DNA of 64,000 bases from Anseranas semipalmata (GCA_013399115.1 VXAA01006093.1:678637-742636); one strand, 5' to 3'; counted from the stretch's first letter, positions 13,101 through 25,858 are shown. The notes: generated from the sequence alone by a model not told the origin. Program-made: numbers and translations.

Positions 13101-14619
13101 CAGTAGCATATGTAATCAAGAAGAGGAAGAAGGAAGAGAAAACAAATTAACCGGCCACAGACAACTTCTTAAAAAATTTAAAATGAAATATTAAGGAGTT
13201 TTAGACCAAGAAAGTCCTAGTAAGGAAAGACATTTTAAATATACCATCACCCCCAGTATTTCCTATTAATTTGCTCAGGCAGCTTCCCGCTTCACATGTT
13301 GGCTGTTGTAAACCACATACATCAGATGCCAGCCTCACCACTTACACTACACACAGTGATGAGAAGCACAGGCTCCACACAGTGACTAAGCATCTAAGAT
13401 GCAGGTACCTCAGCATTCACAGCTTTCTGGCATCTAGGTCTTTCTGTCAAGGTAGTTCACACAAACTTCAAAAACAAACTATTCCAGAATCATGGAAAAT
13501 ATGGCAAACAGCATTCGCTACATTCATCAGATTTGAAGAAAAACATTGGTTTGCCTGAGTAAGCCCACTGAATACTCTTCAAAGCAGGCCCCCCCACATA
13601 CACTTTTTTTTTTAATTAACTTCTTTAATCATGAGGTGATAAGTCATGTTCATTCTCTCAACAAGAATATTGAAAATATTCCTGTACCTGGAGTAACCAA
13701 ACAGAAGGGCTAGTGGGAATCCACAATCAAAGTATATATTGAGCAGGTGAGAGAAATGGGCTCAGGTCTTCCTCCGACAGAAGAAAAAGCTGACCCTCAG
13801 CCTTCTCCCATCCTGAGCAAATACCCTAAGTATTTAAGCTAATGTGTAAAGAGGAGGCCACTGCCACCTTCCTTCTATATTTTGCATAGGCCAGTATGAG
13901 AGGGCCTGCTACACTGAGTGCTACAGATGGTGGAGGAAGAATATTTATTTGACAGATAAAAATGATCTCTGGATCAAGATTGGAAGTGTTGGTTCAGATA
14001 ACACCAGATGGTGAAACTGCTGAGCCATTAGATGGCTTATGGAGGTTGGAAGGACTTCTCATTTTCAAACACCTCTAAATCCTGATTCAGCTGGGGCTCT
14101 TGAAACACCAAAGAAGAAAGCTTACAAGGTCTGGTCTGGGGAACAAGCTACTCACGTACGGTTCGCCAAACTTTTACTCCAGAGTGTACACAACTTACCA
14201 TTTCACCCAAACAACCACTAAGGGGTAAGGAACGCTTCATTGTGGAAAGATACAAAGAAAGCCAAGCAGGAGCAAAAAACAAACAAACAAAACAAAAAAG
14301 CAAGGGCAAAGCTAATAACATCCAGATAGATTTGATTACAGAACCAGGTTTAGCTACAGGTTGTTTGACACAGTAAATAAACAGACTTAACAGGTTTTTT
14401 TTTTCTTTTCCCCTGACGAAGGCCTTTTTACACAGAGCAATAAGAAATGGCTGTATGAATACCAAGCTGGTGGCTACTGGGAATACTTTTGGCCATTTAA
14501 TAAATTTCCCTTGATTAGGTACTACAAGGAAACATCTCACGACTGCGGAGCTACCCCACAGATGCGACAGGAATTACAAGGCATCCCATACTCGAGGACC
14601 ATGACTTTGCCATTGCGTG
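10195..14619 (-). other. KNDC1: KNDC1 intron 1 (inferred)
   Basis: This sequence separates exon 2 from the CpG island that probably carries exon 1. Its 3' boundary is the TTGGCAG acceptor before ENVSL. Its 5' boundary is not visible because exon 1 is likely inside the assembly gap. The content is AT-rich with one long A-rich low-complexity block. There is no recognisable coding sequence apart from the in-frame open stretch immediately upstream of exon 2. Confidence 0.6.
12593..12661. repeat. A-rich low-complexity block
   Basis: About 69 nt of nearly pure A interrupted by C and one G, in AAAAC-like units. There is no visible retroposed gene body in front of it and no clear target-site duplication, so it is listed as low complexity and not as a poly(A) tail. 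Confidence 0.9.
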
Positions 14620-15640
14620 GAGAAGGTGGACGAGGATGGACCAAGCCCAACTTGGTAGCTAGGATTACCGGGCAGGAGAGAGCGAGGATGCCGCGAGGAG
14701 TGCACCAAAACCGAACGGCCGTGTCAGGGCGGCCTGGCCGCTCCCGGCGNNNNNNNNNNNNNNNNNNNNNNNNNNNNNNNNNNNNNNNNNNNNNNNNNNN
14801 NNNNNNNNNNNNNNNNNNNNNNNNNNNNNNNNNNNNNNNNNNNNNNNNNNNNNNNNNNNNNNNNNNNNNNNNNNNNNNNNNNNNNNNNNNNNNNNNNNNN
14901 NNNNNNNNNNNNNNNNNNNNNNNNNNNNNNNNNNNNNNNNNNNNNNNNNNNNNNNNNNNNNNNNNNNNNNNNNNNNNNNNNNNNNNNNNNNNNNNNNNNN
15001 NNNNNNNNNNNNNNNNNNNNNNNNNNNNNNNNNNNNNNNNNNNNNNNNNNNNNNNNNNNNNNNNNNNNNNNNNNNNNNNNNNNNNNNNNNNNNNNNNNNN
15101 NNNNNNNNNNNNNNNNNNNNNNNNNNNNNNNNNNNNNNNNNNNNNNNNNNNNNNNNNNNNNNNNNNNNNNNNNNNNNNNNNNNNNNNNNNNNNNNNNNNN
15201 NNNNNNNNNNNNNNNNNNNNNNNNNNNNNNNNNNNNNNNNNNNNNNNNNNNNNNNNNNNNNNNNNNNNNNNNNNNNNNNNNNNNNNNNNNNNNNNNNNNN
15301 NNNNNNNNNNNNNNNNNNNNNNNNNNNNNNNNNNNNNNNNNNNNNNNNNNNNNNNNNNNNNNNNNNNNNNNNNNNNNNNNNNNNNNNNNNNNNNNNNNNN
15401 NNNNNNNNNNNNNNNNNNNNNNNGAGGGAGGGCGAGGGGTCGGGGCGGCGGCGTCGCCTGGCAGCCGGCGTGTTTACAGCCGGTGTGGCCGGGGAGCTGC
15501 CTCGGCGATCGGTTTCCTCGCGTCACGGGCACCTCGGGCGTGCTGAAAGCCGAGCCCTGCGTGCCCCTGTGCCTCGCGTCCTTCCCTCCCCGGCGGCTCC
15601 CCGAACCGCCGCGGGCAGCCCGGCGTTTGAAGTGCAGCAG
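14620..15640 (-). promoter_or_regulatory. CpG island, probable KNDC1 promoter and exon 1
   Basis: The sequence on both sides of the gap is strikingly GC- and CpG-rich against an AT-rich background: 14,620-14,749 and 15,424-15,640, with many CG dinucleotides and a GGGGCGG GC box at about 15,442-15,448. It sits about 4.5 kb upstream of KNDC1 exon 2 on the minus strand, where the promoter and the first exon (a short acidic N-terminus in human) would be expected. No KNDC1 exon 1 peptide is readable in the visible flanks, so it probably lies in the missing bases. Long open frames that cross the island in both directions are products of the N run and GC-rich sequence. A plus-strand transcript from the same island cannot be excluded. 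Confidence 0.65.
14750..15423. other. Assembly gap (674 N)
   Basis: An unbroken run of N in the core of the CpG island. GC-rich promoters are often lost from bird assemblies, which fits the absence of KNDC1 exon 1. The N count may not be the true length. Confidence 0.99.
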
Positions 15641-15702
15641 TTTTCCAAGCATTTGCATGATCGTGGCCATAACTCCTAACGCAATTCAAACCATAACGTG
15701 CA

Positions 15703-15750
15703 CAAAATAATAATAATAATAATAATAATAAAATCTTTTTTTTTTTTTTC
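15703..15750. repeat. (TAA)n microsatellite followed by poly-T
   Basis: A run of TAA units (about 15,705-15,732) is followed by AAATC and about 14 T. It marks the abrupt edge of the CpG island on the upstream side of the presumed KNDC1 promoter. Confidence 0.9.
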
Positions 15751-15954
15751 AAAATGATTATCCACTTTATTTTCACTAGACCTAACATCTTTTGCTATCC
15801 ACAGGACTTAGAGTACCTAAAATAACTTTACTAACACTCCCTTTGAAATTGAAGCTTCATGATCAAGGTTTCCCTCAAAAGTACTACATGCACATGTGTA
15901 TGTTTTTGTTTCAAGTAAGCCATAATGTAAACCACAAATGGTGTCATGTAAACG

Positions 15955-16085
15955 GTACATAGCCGGTCCATTCCTGCGTGGGAAGGGGAATCCAGCACTG
16001 CGTAAGCCAGGTCTGCATGCGCCCCGCCAACCTGCAAACAGGTGCACCTGGACGTAGCCTTGCGCATGCATGCAGCCCACTGCAA
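15955..16085. promoter_or_regulatory. GC-rich patch with palindromic E-boxes
   Basis: A second, smaller GC- and CpG-bearing patch lies about 0.4 kb beyond the CpG island edge. It contains the perfect 12-nt palindrome CAGGTGCACCTG (16,039-16,050), which holds two overlapping E-boxes of the ZEB/Snail type, and TGCGCATGCATGCA (16,061-16,074), which resembles an NRF1 half site. It may be an upstream element of the KNDC1 promoter. Binding is inferred from motif shape only. Confidence 0.3.
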
Positions 16086-18949
16086 TCTTTCTTCTCCATT
16101 GTGACCAGCAAGGTGGATGGCGAGAAGGGACTGTTTTCTTCTGTAATTAAGCTTCACAATTACGGGTACATGAAAAATAGCAGTACCATTTTCGTTATTC
16201 TTGTTTCCTGTATTCCTATAATTTTATGTCAAAATAGAGTATGTTATTGGATTAATCTGTGTACAGTATATCAAGCAAAGCAAGGGTTTTGTATTCTATC
16301 TTGTATGTAATACTCTTTTGAAAAGATTCATACTCTAATAAACTATATATTAACAAACACTGTGAAGCTAACAAAAATACTTTAACTGCTCCATAAAAGT
16401 CATCCTGCAGCAGTTGTTAAGATTTCACCTAATTAAATATTAATTGGATACAATCCATGGTTACGGCATGCTACTTAGAAAAAAAACCAAACAAGCAGAT
16501 TGGAATCTTTTGTGTATATGCAGTCTTCTTACTAACATGTTGAACTAAACTGATGTGGACAAAATGTTCTTCATGATTATGAATGTCTGTAATGTGTATA
16601 TATATATATACTTACAATTTAATAACTCGGGCTTTTAATTGTGAACAAGTATTAGAGCATGGGAAACAGCGACTGCCTGGTACTTCTGAAAATAAACACT
16701 AATCTGATCCCAGAAACAGCATTATTTTACTTATAAAATCTTTCTTAAAATGTATTTCAGCAGCATATTTGGCCACATGTTTTCCTTGGGCAGCATGATC
16801 TACCCAAGAAGAATCCCAAATTCTGGACCCTTGTGTATCCTAACTGCATTTTAAAGTAAACCACAAGATTAAAGAAATCTCTCCAGTGTGTAAATTGGGT
16901 CTATGGTGTACACTCATCTATAAATACCTCTTACATCAGCACTCCATTGCAATCACCACTTGAGCAGTAATAAACATTTCTGTAAAATTATAGTTTAAGT
17001 CAAACCTATGGTTGGTGCATGGAAATTCACATGCTAATTTTGAAAAGATCAGTTTTCGTTTTTGTAAAGAAAGAGAAATTCACTTGCTAAAAACAATTAG
17101 TAATTGTGTGGTAGGGTGTTGCTTGGACACAGGGCTTGAATCTAGGCTTGGGTAGTTTTTGCCAGAGTAAGTGACCGACTGTACCCAGGTGATATGAGAT
17201 GCTTGCGGCCTGTCTCCTGGTTGCCCTGGTTAACTTCCCTTGCTGAAGAACAATTTATACCAAGTGGAATAAATACAAAGTGGAAAGCGAAAGGAAATAA
17301 ACATAGAGGGAACAAAAGAGACTGTACTCCAGGTAATGAAATACACGGAATTCCTCTGTAAACCAAAAGCTATAGTGAACTTAGCCTTATCACAAGTGCC
17401 TTGACAGGCAGGACAGAACAGTTACTGGAACTGATATGGTTTGGTAGATTTTTCCAGAAAAGTTGCTATAATAAGCCTCGGCTCTCATCAGTAGTTCTAT
17501 TGTTTTGTTTTCCGCCTTGGTCTCATGGCTGAGGCAGCTGTCAGAAAAGTCAATGTAACTTGTTTGATACATTCATGTAACCAAGTTCTCACACTAGCAT
17601 ATTCATTCTTATTAACGTCTGCAATTAATCATGGCCCATGGGAATTGTTGGAGGACATGCAACACTACACAGTTCAACTTTAGAAAAAAAGCATGTAGAT
17701 GAAGCTGTCAGTTTGTCTGCAGTCATATTTTCCTTTCTTTCCTTTCCACAGTATTACTTAAGAACATTAAAGTTCTTAAGAGTTCTTTATACATTAGCAG
17801 TAGGTATTTTTGAAAGATGTTTTGAGGGATACTTTTGATGGATATTATCTGTGGAAATAATCTTCTGAGTCTAAGGTTAGCTGAACATGCAATTGAATAT
17901 CACATTAAAAAGAGAAATCTATAGCACATTAATCAGGTTCTCAAAGGTGAGGGTTCTCAAAAGGCAGAAATAAAAACATTATTTTGCACTAATAATATTC
18001 TATAGCCTGAAAAGAAATAAGAAATGTTAGCATAGATTAAAGGAACTAGAGAGAGGTTTTACTGCCCTGTGATCAGGTTTTGAATATGAACTGGGATCTC
18101 TTTAATAACGATTACACCAGGAATCATAATTACTAGAGATTTTGACTTCTTAATAGTAGATTAGAGATGAAAAACTTTTTTATTAAATGGAGGTAAACTT
18201 GAGGAATGGTGTAGATATTATGCATGAGAAACCACTTCACCAAAAAGTCATTGAATCAACATGAAGTTTTGTGTCTTAGACTTGGTGTATGATCAAAGAC
18301 AATACAGAGGGACTGGATAAAATATGTCTGATTTCAGTCTTCTCGCGCTCCCTTTAAGCTGTATCTAATTTATAGTAAATGCAGTAGAGTTAGGGGTCTG
18401 TACTTTCCACATAAGCAGGGTTTGCAGCAGAATGGCTGACTTGATTGCTGTCTCTGATAGTATTCAATAGCAGCTGTCTAGAGAAAAGTGCGTGAACAAG
18501 TAGCCATATACTTATGCTCTCAGCCTCCAAAGAGTCACAGTTTAGATATCCCCTAAGCCAGTGATAGTGTTTAAGGGGCCTGCAATATTTTTCTTTAATG
18601 AATTTGTTCATTCATTTTTTGAGTCTGAATAGTTTTACTATCCACCATGTCCTACTGCAAAATTCCTCTGCACAATGCATGAAGTAAAGTCTTTGTTTCA
18701 TTTGAGGCCCGCAATTTCTTGTACTGGAAAAGGCAGTGGATAGGTTCCCTATTTATCATCTCTTTATCATTCATGATACTATGCAGCTGTCCTATCTGCC
18801 CTAGTTACATCTTTTCAGGTTGAAAGGTCCTGGTCTAGTTGCTCATTGACAGAGTAGAAATTATTCCATGACTTTGATCATGCACTTCACAGTACTTTCT
18901 ATAATTGTGTCGTTATGTAATTAATTTTTGGAAGAGAAGGTTGGAACCT

Positions 18950-18988
18950 GAATGAATGAACGAACGAACGAATGAATGAATGGATGAA
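18950..18988. repeat. (GAAT/GAAC)n tetranucleotide repeat
   Basis: A run of tetranucleotide units in which GAAT copies flank a central block of GAAC copies, so CG dinucleotides recur every four bases in the middle. It is followed by diverged TGGA and TGAA units. Confidence 0.85.
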
Positions 18989-21980
18989 AGAATTGGTAAC
19001 TAAATGAAGGAAAGAGTGACTCTTAAGAGCTTTTTGAAAATAATGTATTAATGACCTGCAAACCTAAAGGAAGTATTTCTCTTAACCATGATTTACTGAT
19101 TTAGTTATGATCCTCATGCCTTTTATTTCCACATATCTGGATTCATGATATTGTCCAAAAATAATTCAATGGGCACTAGTCATTGAGAATATATTCTTGG
19201 GAATTCAGAGGGTGACTGCCAGCGCCTCCATCTCTGTAACATAAACTAAATGCAAGTTACAGGAGAAAGGAAATTGTATAGGGTACTACTGTTATGCCAC
19301 TTTGTGCTACTGATGATGTCTTTCATGTTCCTTTGTAGGTTTTTCCTTTTCATTATAGCACTTTGGTTATTCTTCTTTATAGATTATATAATCATAATTG
19401 ACTATTAAAATTTTGGAGTACCAGCCTTGTAGATGAAAGGTACACATTTGTTACACTATAATTAGATTGTGCATTCTCCTTTTAAGAGTTTTTGTTCAAT
19501 GGCAGTTTGCCTGAAGGCTCTCATTGTAATTTAGTTTGGGTGAAACTGTGGGAACAGAAGGATTGCAGTATAAAGAATTGGTTCTTGTGTGTGCATGACA
19601 TATTCTTTTCAATTGTTTGGTTTTTGTTAATCAGAGATTGCTTTAATGCCATGGGCTTTCATACTTTTAGTCTATGAAACTACTGTTCTTCCTTTAGCAC
19701 TTACATATATTTCAGGACAGGGAAAAGCTTTCTGCCAGTTGCCAGCTGCTGCTGTCTTTATGGCAGCAGTGAGAAAGCATTATAATAAAAAGCAAATTAT
19801 GTGTTGCTGCTACAGAAAAACCTGAAAGAATTCAGAGGTAAAGACAGCACAATTTTTAAACCAGCCTCATTGCTGCTACTAATTGTATATGGGCATAAAT
19901 CTGCTTCCTGAAGTGGCAGGTTAGTTTGTATTCCAAATACTTCAGAATCTTACAAAGGCAATAGGGATGTGTTAGTTTTGCATTTCTGAATACAAATCTT
20001 CCAATATATCTGAAGAGGATTGGAAAATTATATGCATAGACTGCATACTGTATGGGGAAAACCCATATATAGGCATTCCCTTTTCATGGGGTTGAATGGA
20101 AATGTAAACTTCAGAATCATCAAGCACAGTCTTTGGTCATTATAAGCACCTGTCACACCATTCTTTTCAGAAGTATATCAAACTCCATTGTTCCTACATG
20201 TTAAGAATCTTCTGATTTTTAGCCTCCATTTATTACTCATTCATTCTTTGCCCCAAGATTATTTTTAGTTTTTAATCTCAGTTCCTATTTCTTTCCAGAT
20301 TACATTACATGTACCTCTATTCTGTTGCCTTTGACTTTGTTTTCCTCTTTTCCTAACAGTGCATTTTCTTAAACCTGTGTTCTAGTCATGATTGCTTTTC
20401 TACTGCACTATACTTTTGTAGTCTTTACAATACTGATAAACCTTAATTTCATAATTTCCTCAGGTACTTAGGAGATCTGATCTTTTCAATGGAGTCATCT
20501 TTCATATACCCCCTTGTTGTATATTGGTGTATTTCCTTATGGAGACTTGTGCAATTTTTTCATCTTCATAATTTTCTCACACGTTCACTATCTAAAGACT
20601 TTGATTTCATTGTATCTTCTTTGAATAGCTGTTTCATTTGTCCTCATATGAAAGACTATCAGAGGATTCTTTTCTCTTCTCTGCAGGACATCTTTCCATC
20701 ACCTAGTATATTCACCTAATATAAACTGCAACTGCATCTCTTATTCCTGCAGTCTCCCTCCTATGAACTCTAATAGATGGCACTCCCAAGTATAGATGGC
20801 TCACAAAGTGCATAGTTAATGCACTTTACATTAGGTATCTCCACTTTGTCATTCTTTAAACGTCCTTTGCCGTTGCAGTTGGATATTACCTTCCTGTACC
20901 AGCTGAAATACAGGCAAAGACAGCAGAAGTAAAGATGTAATTCGGCCCCCACTGAAGTCAGTAGCAAAATTGTCATGGCATAATTTCATTTGAAAAGAAA
21001 TCATTGAGATGCAAGGTCAAAGATTGGAATTGTTTTTATTGTATACAGATATGAATATAACCTAGTAGTGGTCCGATGTGCAAACACATAGCTTCTCTTC
21101 ATTGGGAAACTAGGTCTAGAGGAGCTATGAGCCCAAAATCAATGCAGTGCTAAGTCTGGTATTTGGAAATTTGTCTCGTCTCATTATTTAAATTAGATTA
21201 CTAGATTTGTTATGTGCAGTATCTATCCAGAAATATGTGTGTGCATATTCACAAATGTATTCATATGGAGAGATTGATAATGGGATTCTTTCTTTTGTTA
21301 TCTGTCTGGAATGTTAAGTGACTTTCTTTGTCTCAGTGTCTTAGTACATCCCAGGTATTCCTACAGTAGGTTTGAATAGCAAGGTGGAGAGTGCTTTGCT
21401 TGTTTTATACATAAAGGTAAAGTGAGGCACCATGAAAATAAATCACTTCCGACTTTACTCAGGAGACTTATATCAACTGGAAACCTGAGCCATAAACCTG
21501 GAGAGTCAAATTTACCCTAGAATTGCAACACATCCTGCAATTGATTCTTAATTGCCTTTTTTTGTTGTTGTTTTGACATTATAACATTGTTTTCATAAAA
21601 CAATATTGTCTTTATAGTACCTACTGGTCCCTTGCTCTTCTAATTCATTTTGGTAGTGTTGATTTGAAAACACTAGAAAAAGTTATGCATAAGATCATTT
21701 TAAAAGATAATGTGCATAATAAAGTCTAATATGATGCCTGTGGCAATTTCACACTGGACAATAAAATGCACGGTAGTACTAGCCATCCTTCAGAGAAACA
21801 CCTCATAATAATTAATTAAATCTTAAATTCCTATAAAAAAAAAAAAACATAAAAATTAACTAGGTGTAGGCAGAGTTCTAAGCCTGGGATTGCTTGTAAT
21901 TCTGAGATTTGACTATTTCCTTACACTTTCCTCTACAGATTTATGAGAGCATGACCTGCTCATAATGGAAAGGAAAACAC

Positions 21981-22095
21981 TGAGGCCCTGAGCAACCTGA
22001 TCTAGTGGGTGGCATCCCTGCCTATGGCAGGGGGGTTGGAACTAGATGATCCTTGAGGTCCCTTCCAACCCAGGCCATTCTATGATTCTATGATG
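21981..22095 (+). mobile_element. CR1 LINE fragment, 3' end
   Basis: Recognised as the 3' tail of a chicken-repeat-1 non-LTR retrotransposon in plus orientation. It contains CTGAGCAACCTGATCTAG, then GGGGTTGGAACTAGATGAT, then CCCTTCCAACCCAGGCC, and ends in the diagnostic ATTCTATG tandem (from about 22,077). Only about 115 nt remain. This is the usual 5'-truncated form and has no coding capacity. Confidence 0.95.
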
Positions 22096-23864
22096 AGACA
22101 AAGAAGTCTTCCATCCATGGGACAGTGAATCAAACTGCATTGTTTAAATCCTTCTTGAAGTTAATGAGTCATCAGGAAGAGTCCACCCCAAAGACCTAAT
22201 GTCTCCAAAATAATCAACTGGTGTCCTCAACATGAAATCCATGAGTGTCTTTGGTGTTCTGTTCCTTTCCCCAGAGACATGTCCATGTTATACTGGCAAT
22301 CTTTCTCAATAAAACATAAAGAGAAACTAGAACATAAATGGCACAATTACTAGCAACAGAGATAATATACAATATTTCCAATTTAATCTGCTTGATTTAC
22401 TGTGACTATTTCTTTCCAATGAGGATTTAGATACTGTGTTTTGTGCTTGGGTTATTGCCTTTCTTCCTCATATTGAATTGGGAAGGCATTCAGAAATTCC
22501 ACCTGTGCAAGACAAGACAACTAAAACCTCCTGGGAGCCCACCAGGCACTGTTCTCTGTATTCCTTACAGGCCCTCCACAAAAAAACACATTGCTATTCC
22601 AGCAACCTGTTCTCCATTCTTACCTTAGCAAAACTGCTCTCCGTGGACAGCTAAGGGCTGCTGTGCTCCAGTGTGAGCTCCAAGAGCTGAGATCAGACTG
22701 TTCTTGGCAGAGGGCCCTATATTATGTTACTGTGTGCCAGAGTTGATTAGAATGAGTCTGTTCACAATCAATTTCAGATCATAATGCTGAACTCAAACTT
22801 TTTGTCAAGCCCTTCAATCATTAATAAAGATAGCTGAAAGAACTTCCAAAGGTACAGGTCATCCAATAAAGACACTTGACCTCACAAGAGGTGAAGAGCA
22901 GTGTTTTTTAAATGCAAACTGAGGCAAATCTCGTACAGGGTCTCAGCAAACATTTGCTGAAAAACACAGCAGGAGCCATACTGAAGCTATTAAAGATGTA
23001 GATTTAATTCCCAAAATAGTTCCAGAGAGATTTTTATTTTTCACGAGAGTCACAACCATATAGGAAATCACATTTGCAAAGGTTGACCTCTGCTATGATA
23101 GCTTGAACATGCTGTGAGTAGAGTTCTCTCCTGGCAGAAGTATTCGTATTATAAAAGCAGGCTTCGAAATTGAACCGCAGTGCCACACACAGGTGAGTGC
23201 TTGTTTTGCATTCTGTCTGAGAAAAAAACGTGCTGTTATTTCCAGTGACCCTAAATTAAGACTCTTCTCCGACTTCTCAGTTCAGCTACTGTACTGAAAA
23301 AAATCAATTATTTGCACTACCTGAGTCTCACTTTTGTAATTGCTGCCTAGATAATTTGCTGATGGATGCATTAGTAATATCTATGTACAGTGCCACCAAG
23401 GACTCCTTTATGCTGGGAAATCTTCCTTTGAGGAGAAGCAGTCAACACCCAGAATCCAGCCATAAAACTTATAAGTAAAAGCAGACAACATAGTTGAGAT
23501 CAAATCTTGGACCTTGCACATGCAGACCAGCAGGAGGAAACTCTTACCAAGAGAGGTCATCAACCCCAGGGAGAAAACAGCCCCTCAGCTTTCCAATGAA
23601 ACAGGGCCTGAAGAATTGAGCTGCAGTCTGATTACAGGAGTGCAGATTTTTAGACTTCCCTGTCTTTTTTAGAACTAATTTGGGGACAGAGGTGAATGAT
23701 TTGCAAAGACTGCTAGAGACATGATCATTAGCTGTATGTTAGTGGAGCTCAAAACAGTGTTTAATGAGTCAGGAAGAAAGATAAATTGCTGAGTTCAAAG
23801 TCTACAGTAGCTACAGTGAGTAAGTGTTTGAAACATTTGTCATTAATTAGGCATCGTCACTTAC

Positions 23865-23976
23865 CTCCTGGATGAAGCCACTGCCATCCTGGGCATCATA
23901 AAATCCATAACCTGCAGTATATGCCTCCAGAATTTGATAATCCAAACAAATCAACTGGGCAAAACTCCCTTTCAAC
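23865..23976 (-). other. Candidate unassigned exon A (minus)
   Basis: A 112-nt segment lies between an AACAG acceptor and a consensus donor CAGGAG|GTAAGT. Of the three frames only one is open throughout. It gives 37 codons including CLDYQILEAYTAGYGFYDAQ followed by DGSGFIQE, a protein-like composition. I do not recognise the protein. The DGSGFI part recalls an EF-hand loop but has one residue too many before it. A noncoding exon or chance is possible. Confidence 0.2.
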
Positions 23977-24137
23977 CTGTTAGAGATATTGATTCAGCTA
24001 GATCTATAACATATTAAATTTTCATTCTTAGTAAAGACAGGTGATTTATATTAAGAAAAAAAAAGAGGAAGATTGTGTGCAGCACCTGAATATCCTATAA
24101 AGAAACTCTCATAGCACACAGGGAGAAGCAGAAGAGA

Positions 24138-24236
24138 CTACAAGGTTGTGCTAATGCCTCCGTCCAGTAAGGTGTAGGATTCCACTGATTTCATGGACAT
24201 TTTGGTCTCTGTCTTGATGTCTCCATGGGCACCCCT
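24138..24236 (-). other. Candidate unassigned terminal exon B (minus)
   Basis: After a pyrimidine-rich acceptor (CCTCTTTAG or CCTCTTTAGAG) a frame runs 32 codons to TAG, including KTETKMSMKSVESYTLLDGG and ending ISTTL. If the second AG is used, its phase fits the donor of candidate exon C at 25,859, giving a continuous reading. Function is unknown. A weak GTAGTC overlaps the stop, so the segment could also be internal. Confidence 0.2.
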
Positions 24237-24375
24237 CTAAAGAGGCAAGAAAGAATCAGCTACTTATATCTCAGAAGCAACACATCCCAATTTTATTCTG
24301 CCTCACAAGGATAGATAAATTATTGCAATTCACCTTCTTGAAACTAAACACTATTATTTTATAGAATCATAGCCA

Positions 24376-24435
24376 GAAAAAAAAAGAAAAGAAAAGAAAA
24401 AAGGTTAACATGAAAAATAAATAAATAAATAAAAA
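24376..24435. repeat. (AAAAG)n and (AAAT)n simple repeats
   Basis: A short AAAAG run (to about 24,402) is separated by a few bases from an AAAT run (about 24,414-24,435). Confidence 0.9.
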
Positions 24436-25858
24436 CACCTGCATGCAAGCTTATCCCCTAATTAGACTTTCCTAATTCCGGCTCTTCCCTAGCATGGAAT
24501 AAGGGTGAAACTCTTCCTGTCATGGCTTCTCTCTGAATACCCCTTTAAGGCCTCTTCCACTTAGGACCTAAAAATACAAGAGCAGATTCACCCTGTCATT
24601 AAATCTACACTGAATGCCTCCAGTGGTCCTACTGCACCTGGTGCCTTCTGTGTTCACCAGATGTGAGTACTTGTCTGGGTGACATAGGACCAGTGGAATG
24701 GCTTCTTCTATTCCTACCTTGTGCAAACGGCTGTTTGGGCATGACCAGAAGATTTGGCTTCCAGAAATATCCTCCTGAAGCCAGAGTCTCCTTGGGACTG
24801 CTCTGACCAATGTGAAGTTGAAAGGATCCCAAATTACTAGATATTTTTTTGGTGTGAAGGAGAAACTTCAGGTGCTACAGAATCACAACAGGAACATCTA
24901 ACCTCTATCAAATATTCATATGGCAAATAGACTATGGCAGAGGCAATAAACCAGCTGCAGCAGTTACTTGTTGGGTTTAGTAGCAACTTAAACAGTCAGA
25001 CCAGTCTGTAATCTTATTCTGGGGAACCAGACAGGCACATAGTCTGTCCTAGGCTTAGGGCAGAACAAAGTAAAACCTAGCAGCAGTCTGGTGTGCCAGT
25101 TCGGGTTGGCTGTGCCAGACGTACTTGAGCTGCAGCCGACAACCTGGCACTGAGGCTCAATTAATCAAGAGAGGTTATATAACAAGCACAGAATTTCAGC
25201 CAGAACAAATCAAACGTATCTGCACACAAAACCCTCATTGTCCAGTCAGGTCACTTCTCTTCTGCACCAGCTGCTTTTGTGAACAATTTTTCAGCTTATC
25301 CTCAAACAGTATCTGTCCTTGATCATTTAATCAGTATTTAAAGCTGTGTCTGTGATGTTATTGATCCCACTTGTGCTTCCAGCATGTGTTTCAATGGAAA
25401 ATCCAGCACAGAGGTAAAGTGCAGAACACTTTCTCAGCATCCACAAGAAGAAAAAGACGCATTTTTCTCCTTTCTGATTTTATGATTTGTTGTATAATAG
25501 CAATAATTTCTATTGCTTTCATATACTTGCAATAAATGGTTTTGAGATCAATGAAATGTCTGAGCTTCACTTTGGCTATTAATCATTCTCAATAGCCATT
25601 TATTGCTTCATATATTACAAACAACAGAAGTTTTTCCTTAAACCTAGCCAGATAGCTGAGGACTGCAAATTTCAAACCTAACTCTGAGAGACAGATTCAC
25701 TGATGGCAATCCCCATGTTGTCTCTTATAACAATAAGTAATAATAACAACACTGTGCCTTCCACCTGCAGATTTCAAAACCCACTATAAAATGCATTAAG
25801 GAAAAATGAACCTTGCTTCTGTAGTTGAAGGAGGGGAGAAGGTGAGGATAAGAAATAC

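Larger units (their letters stand above)
15751..21980. other. Intergenic, AT-rich, no gene recognised
   Basis: Apart from the GC-rich patch just past the CpG island, this stretch is AT-rich. It holds a short TA run at about 16,597-16,611 and a tetranucleotide repeat near 18,950. Frames are all under about 110 codons with no family resemblance. It lies upstream of the presumed KNDC1 promoter. Confidence 0.6.

Noticed and set aside
14511..15710. Two overlapping long open frames (377 and 399 codons) on opposite strands
   Set aside because: Both owe their length to 674 N read as open sequence plus stop-poor GC-rich flanks. Neither visible part resembles KNDC1 exon 1 or any other protein.
23150..23192. 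TATAAAAG followed 35 nt later by a CACAG|GTGAGT donor on the plus strand, as a TATA promoter with a first exon
   Set aside because: A start site about 30 nt from the TATA would leave an exon of only about a dozen bases, and nothing else supports a promoter.
23865..23900. EF-hand-like DGSGFI in candidate exon A
   Set aside because: The spacing of acidic residues before the glycine is off by one, the second acidic ligand is replaced, and there is no paired hand.
24138..24174. Resemblance of YTLLDGGISTTL to the N-terminal LLDGG motif of homocysteine S-methyltransferases
   Set aside because: The motif is only a few residues, a stop follows at once, and no later family motif (the conserved tyrosine region or the zinc-binding cysteines) was found on the minus strand nearby.
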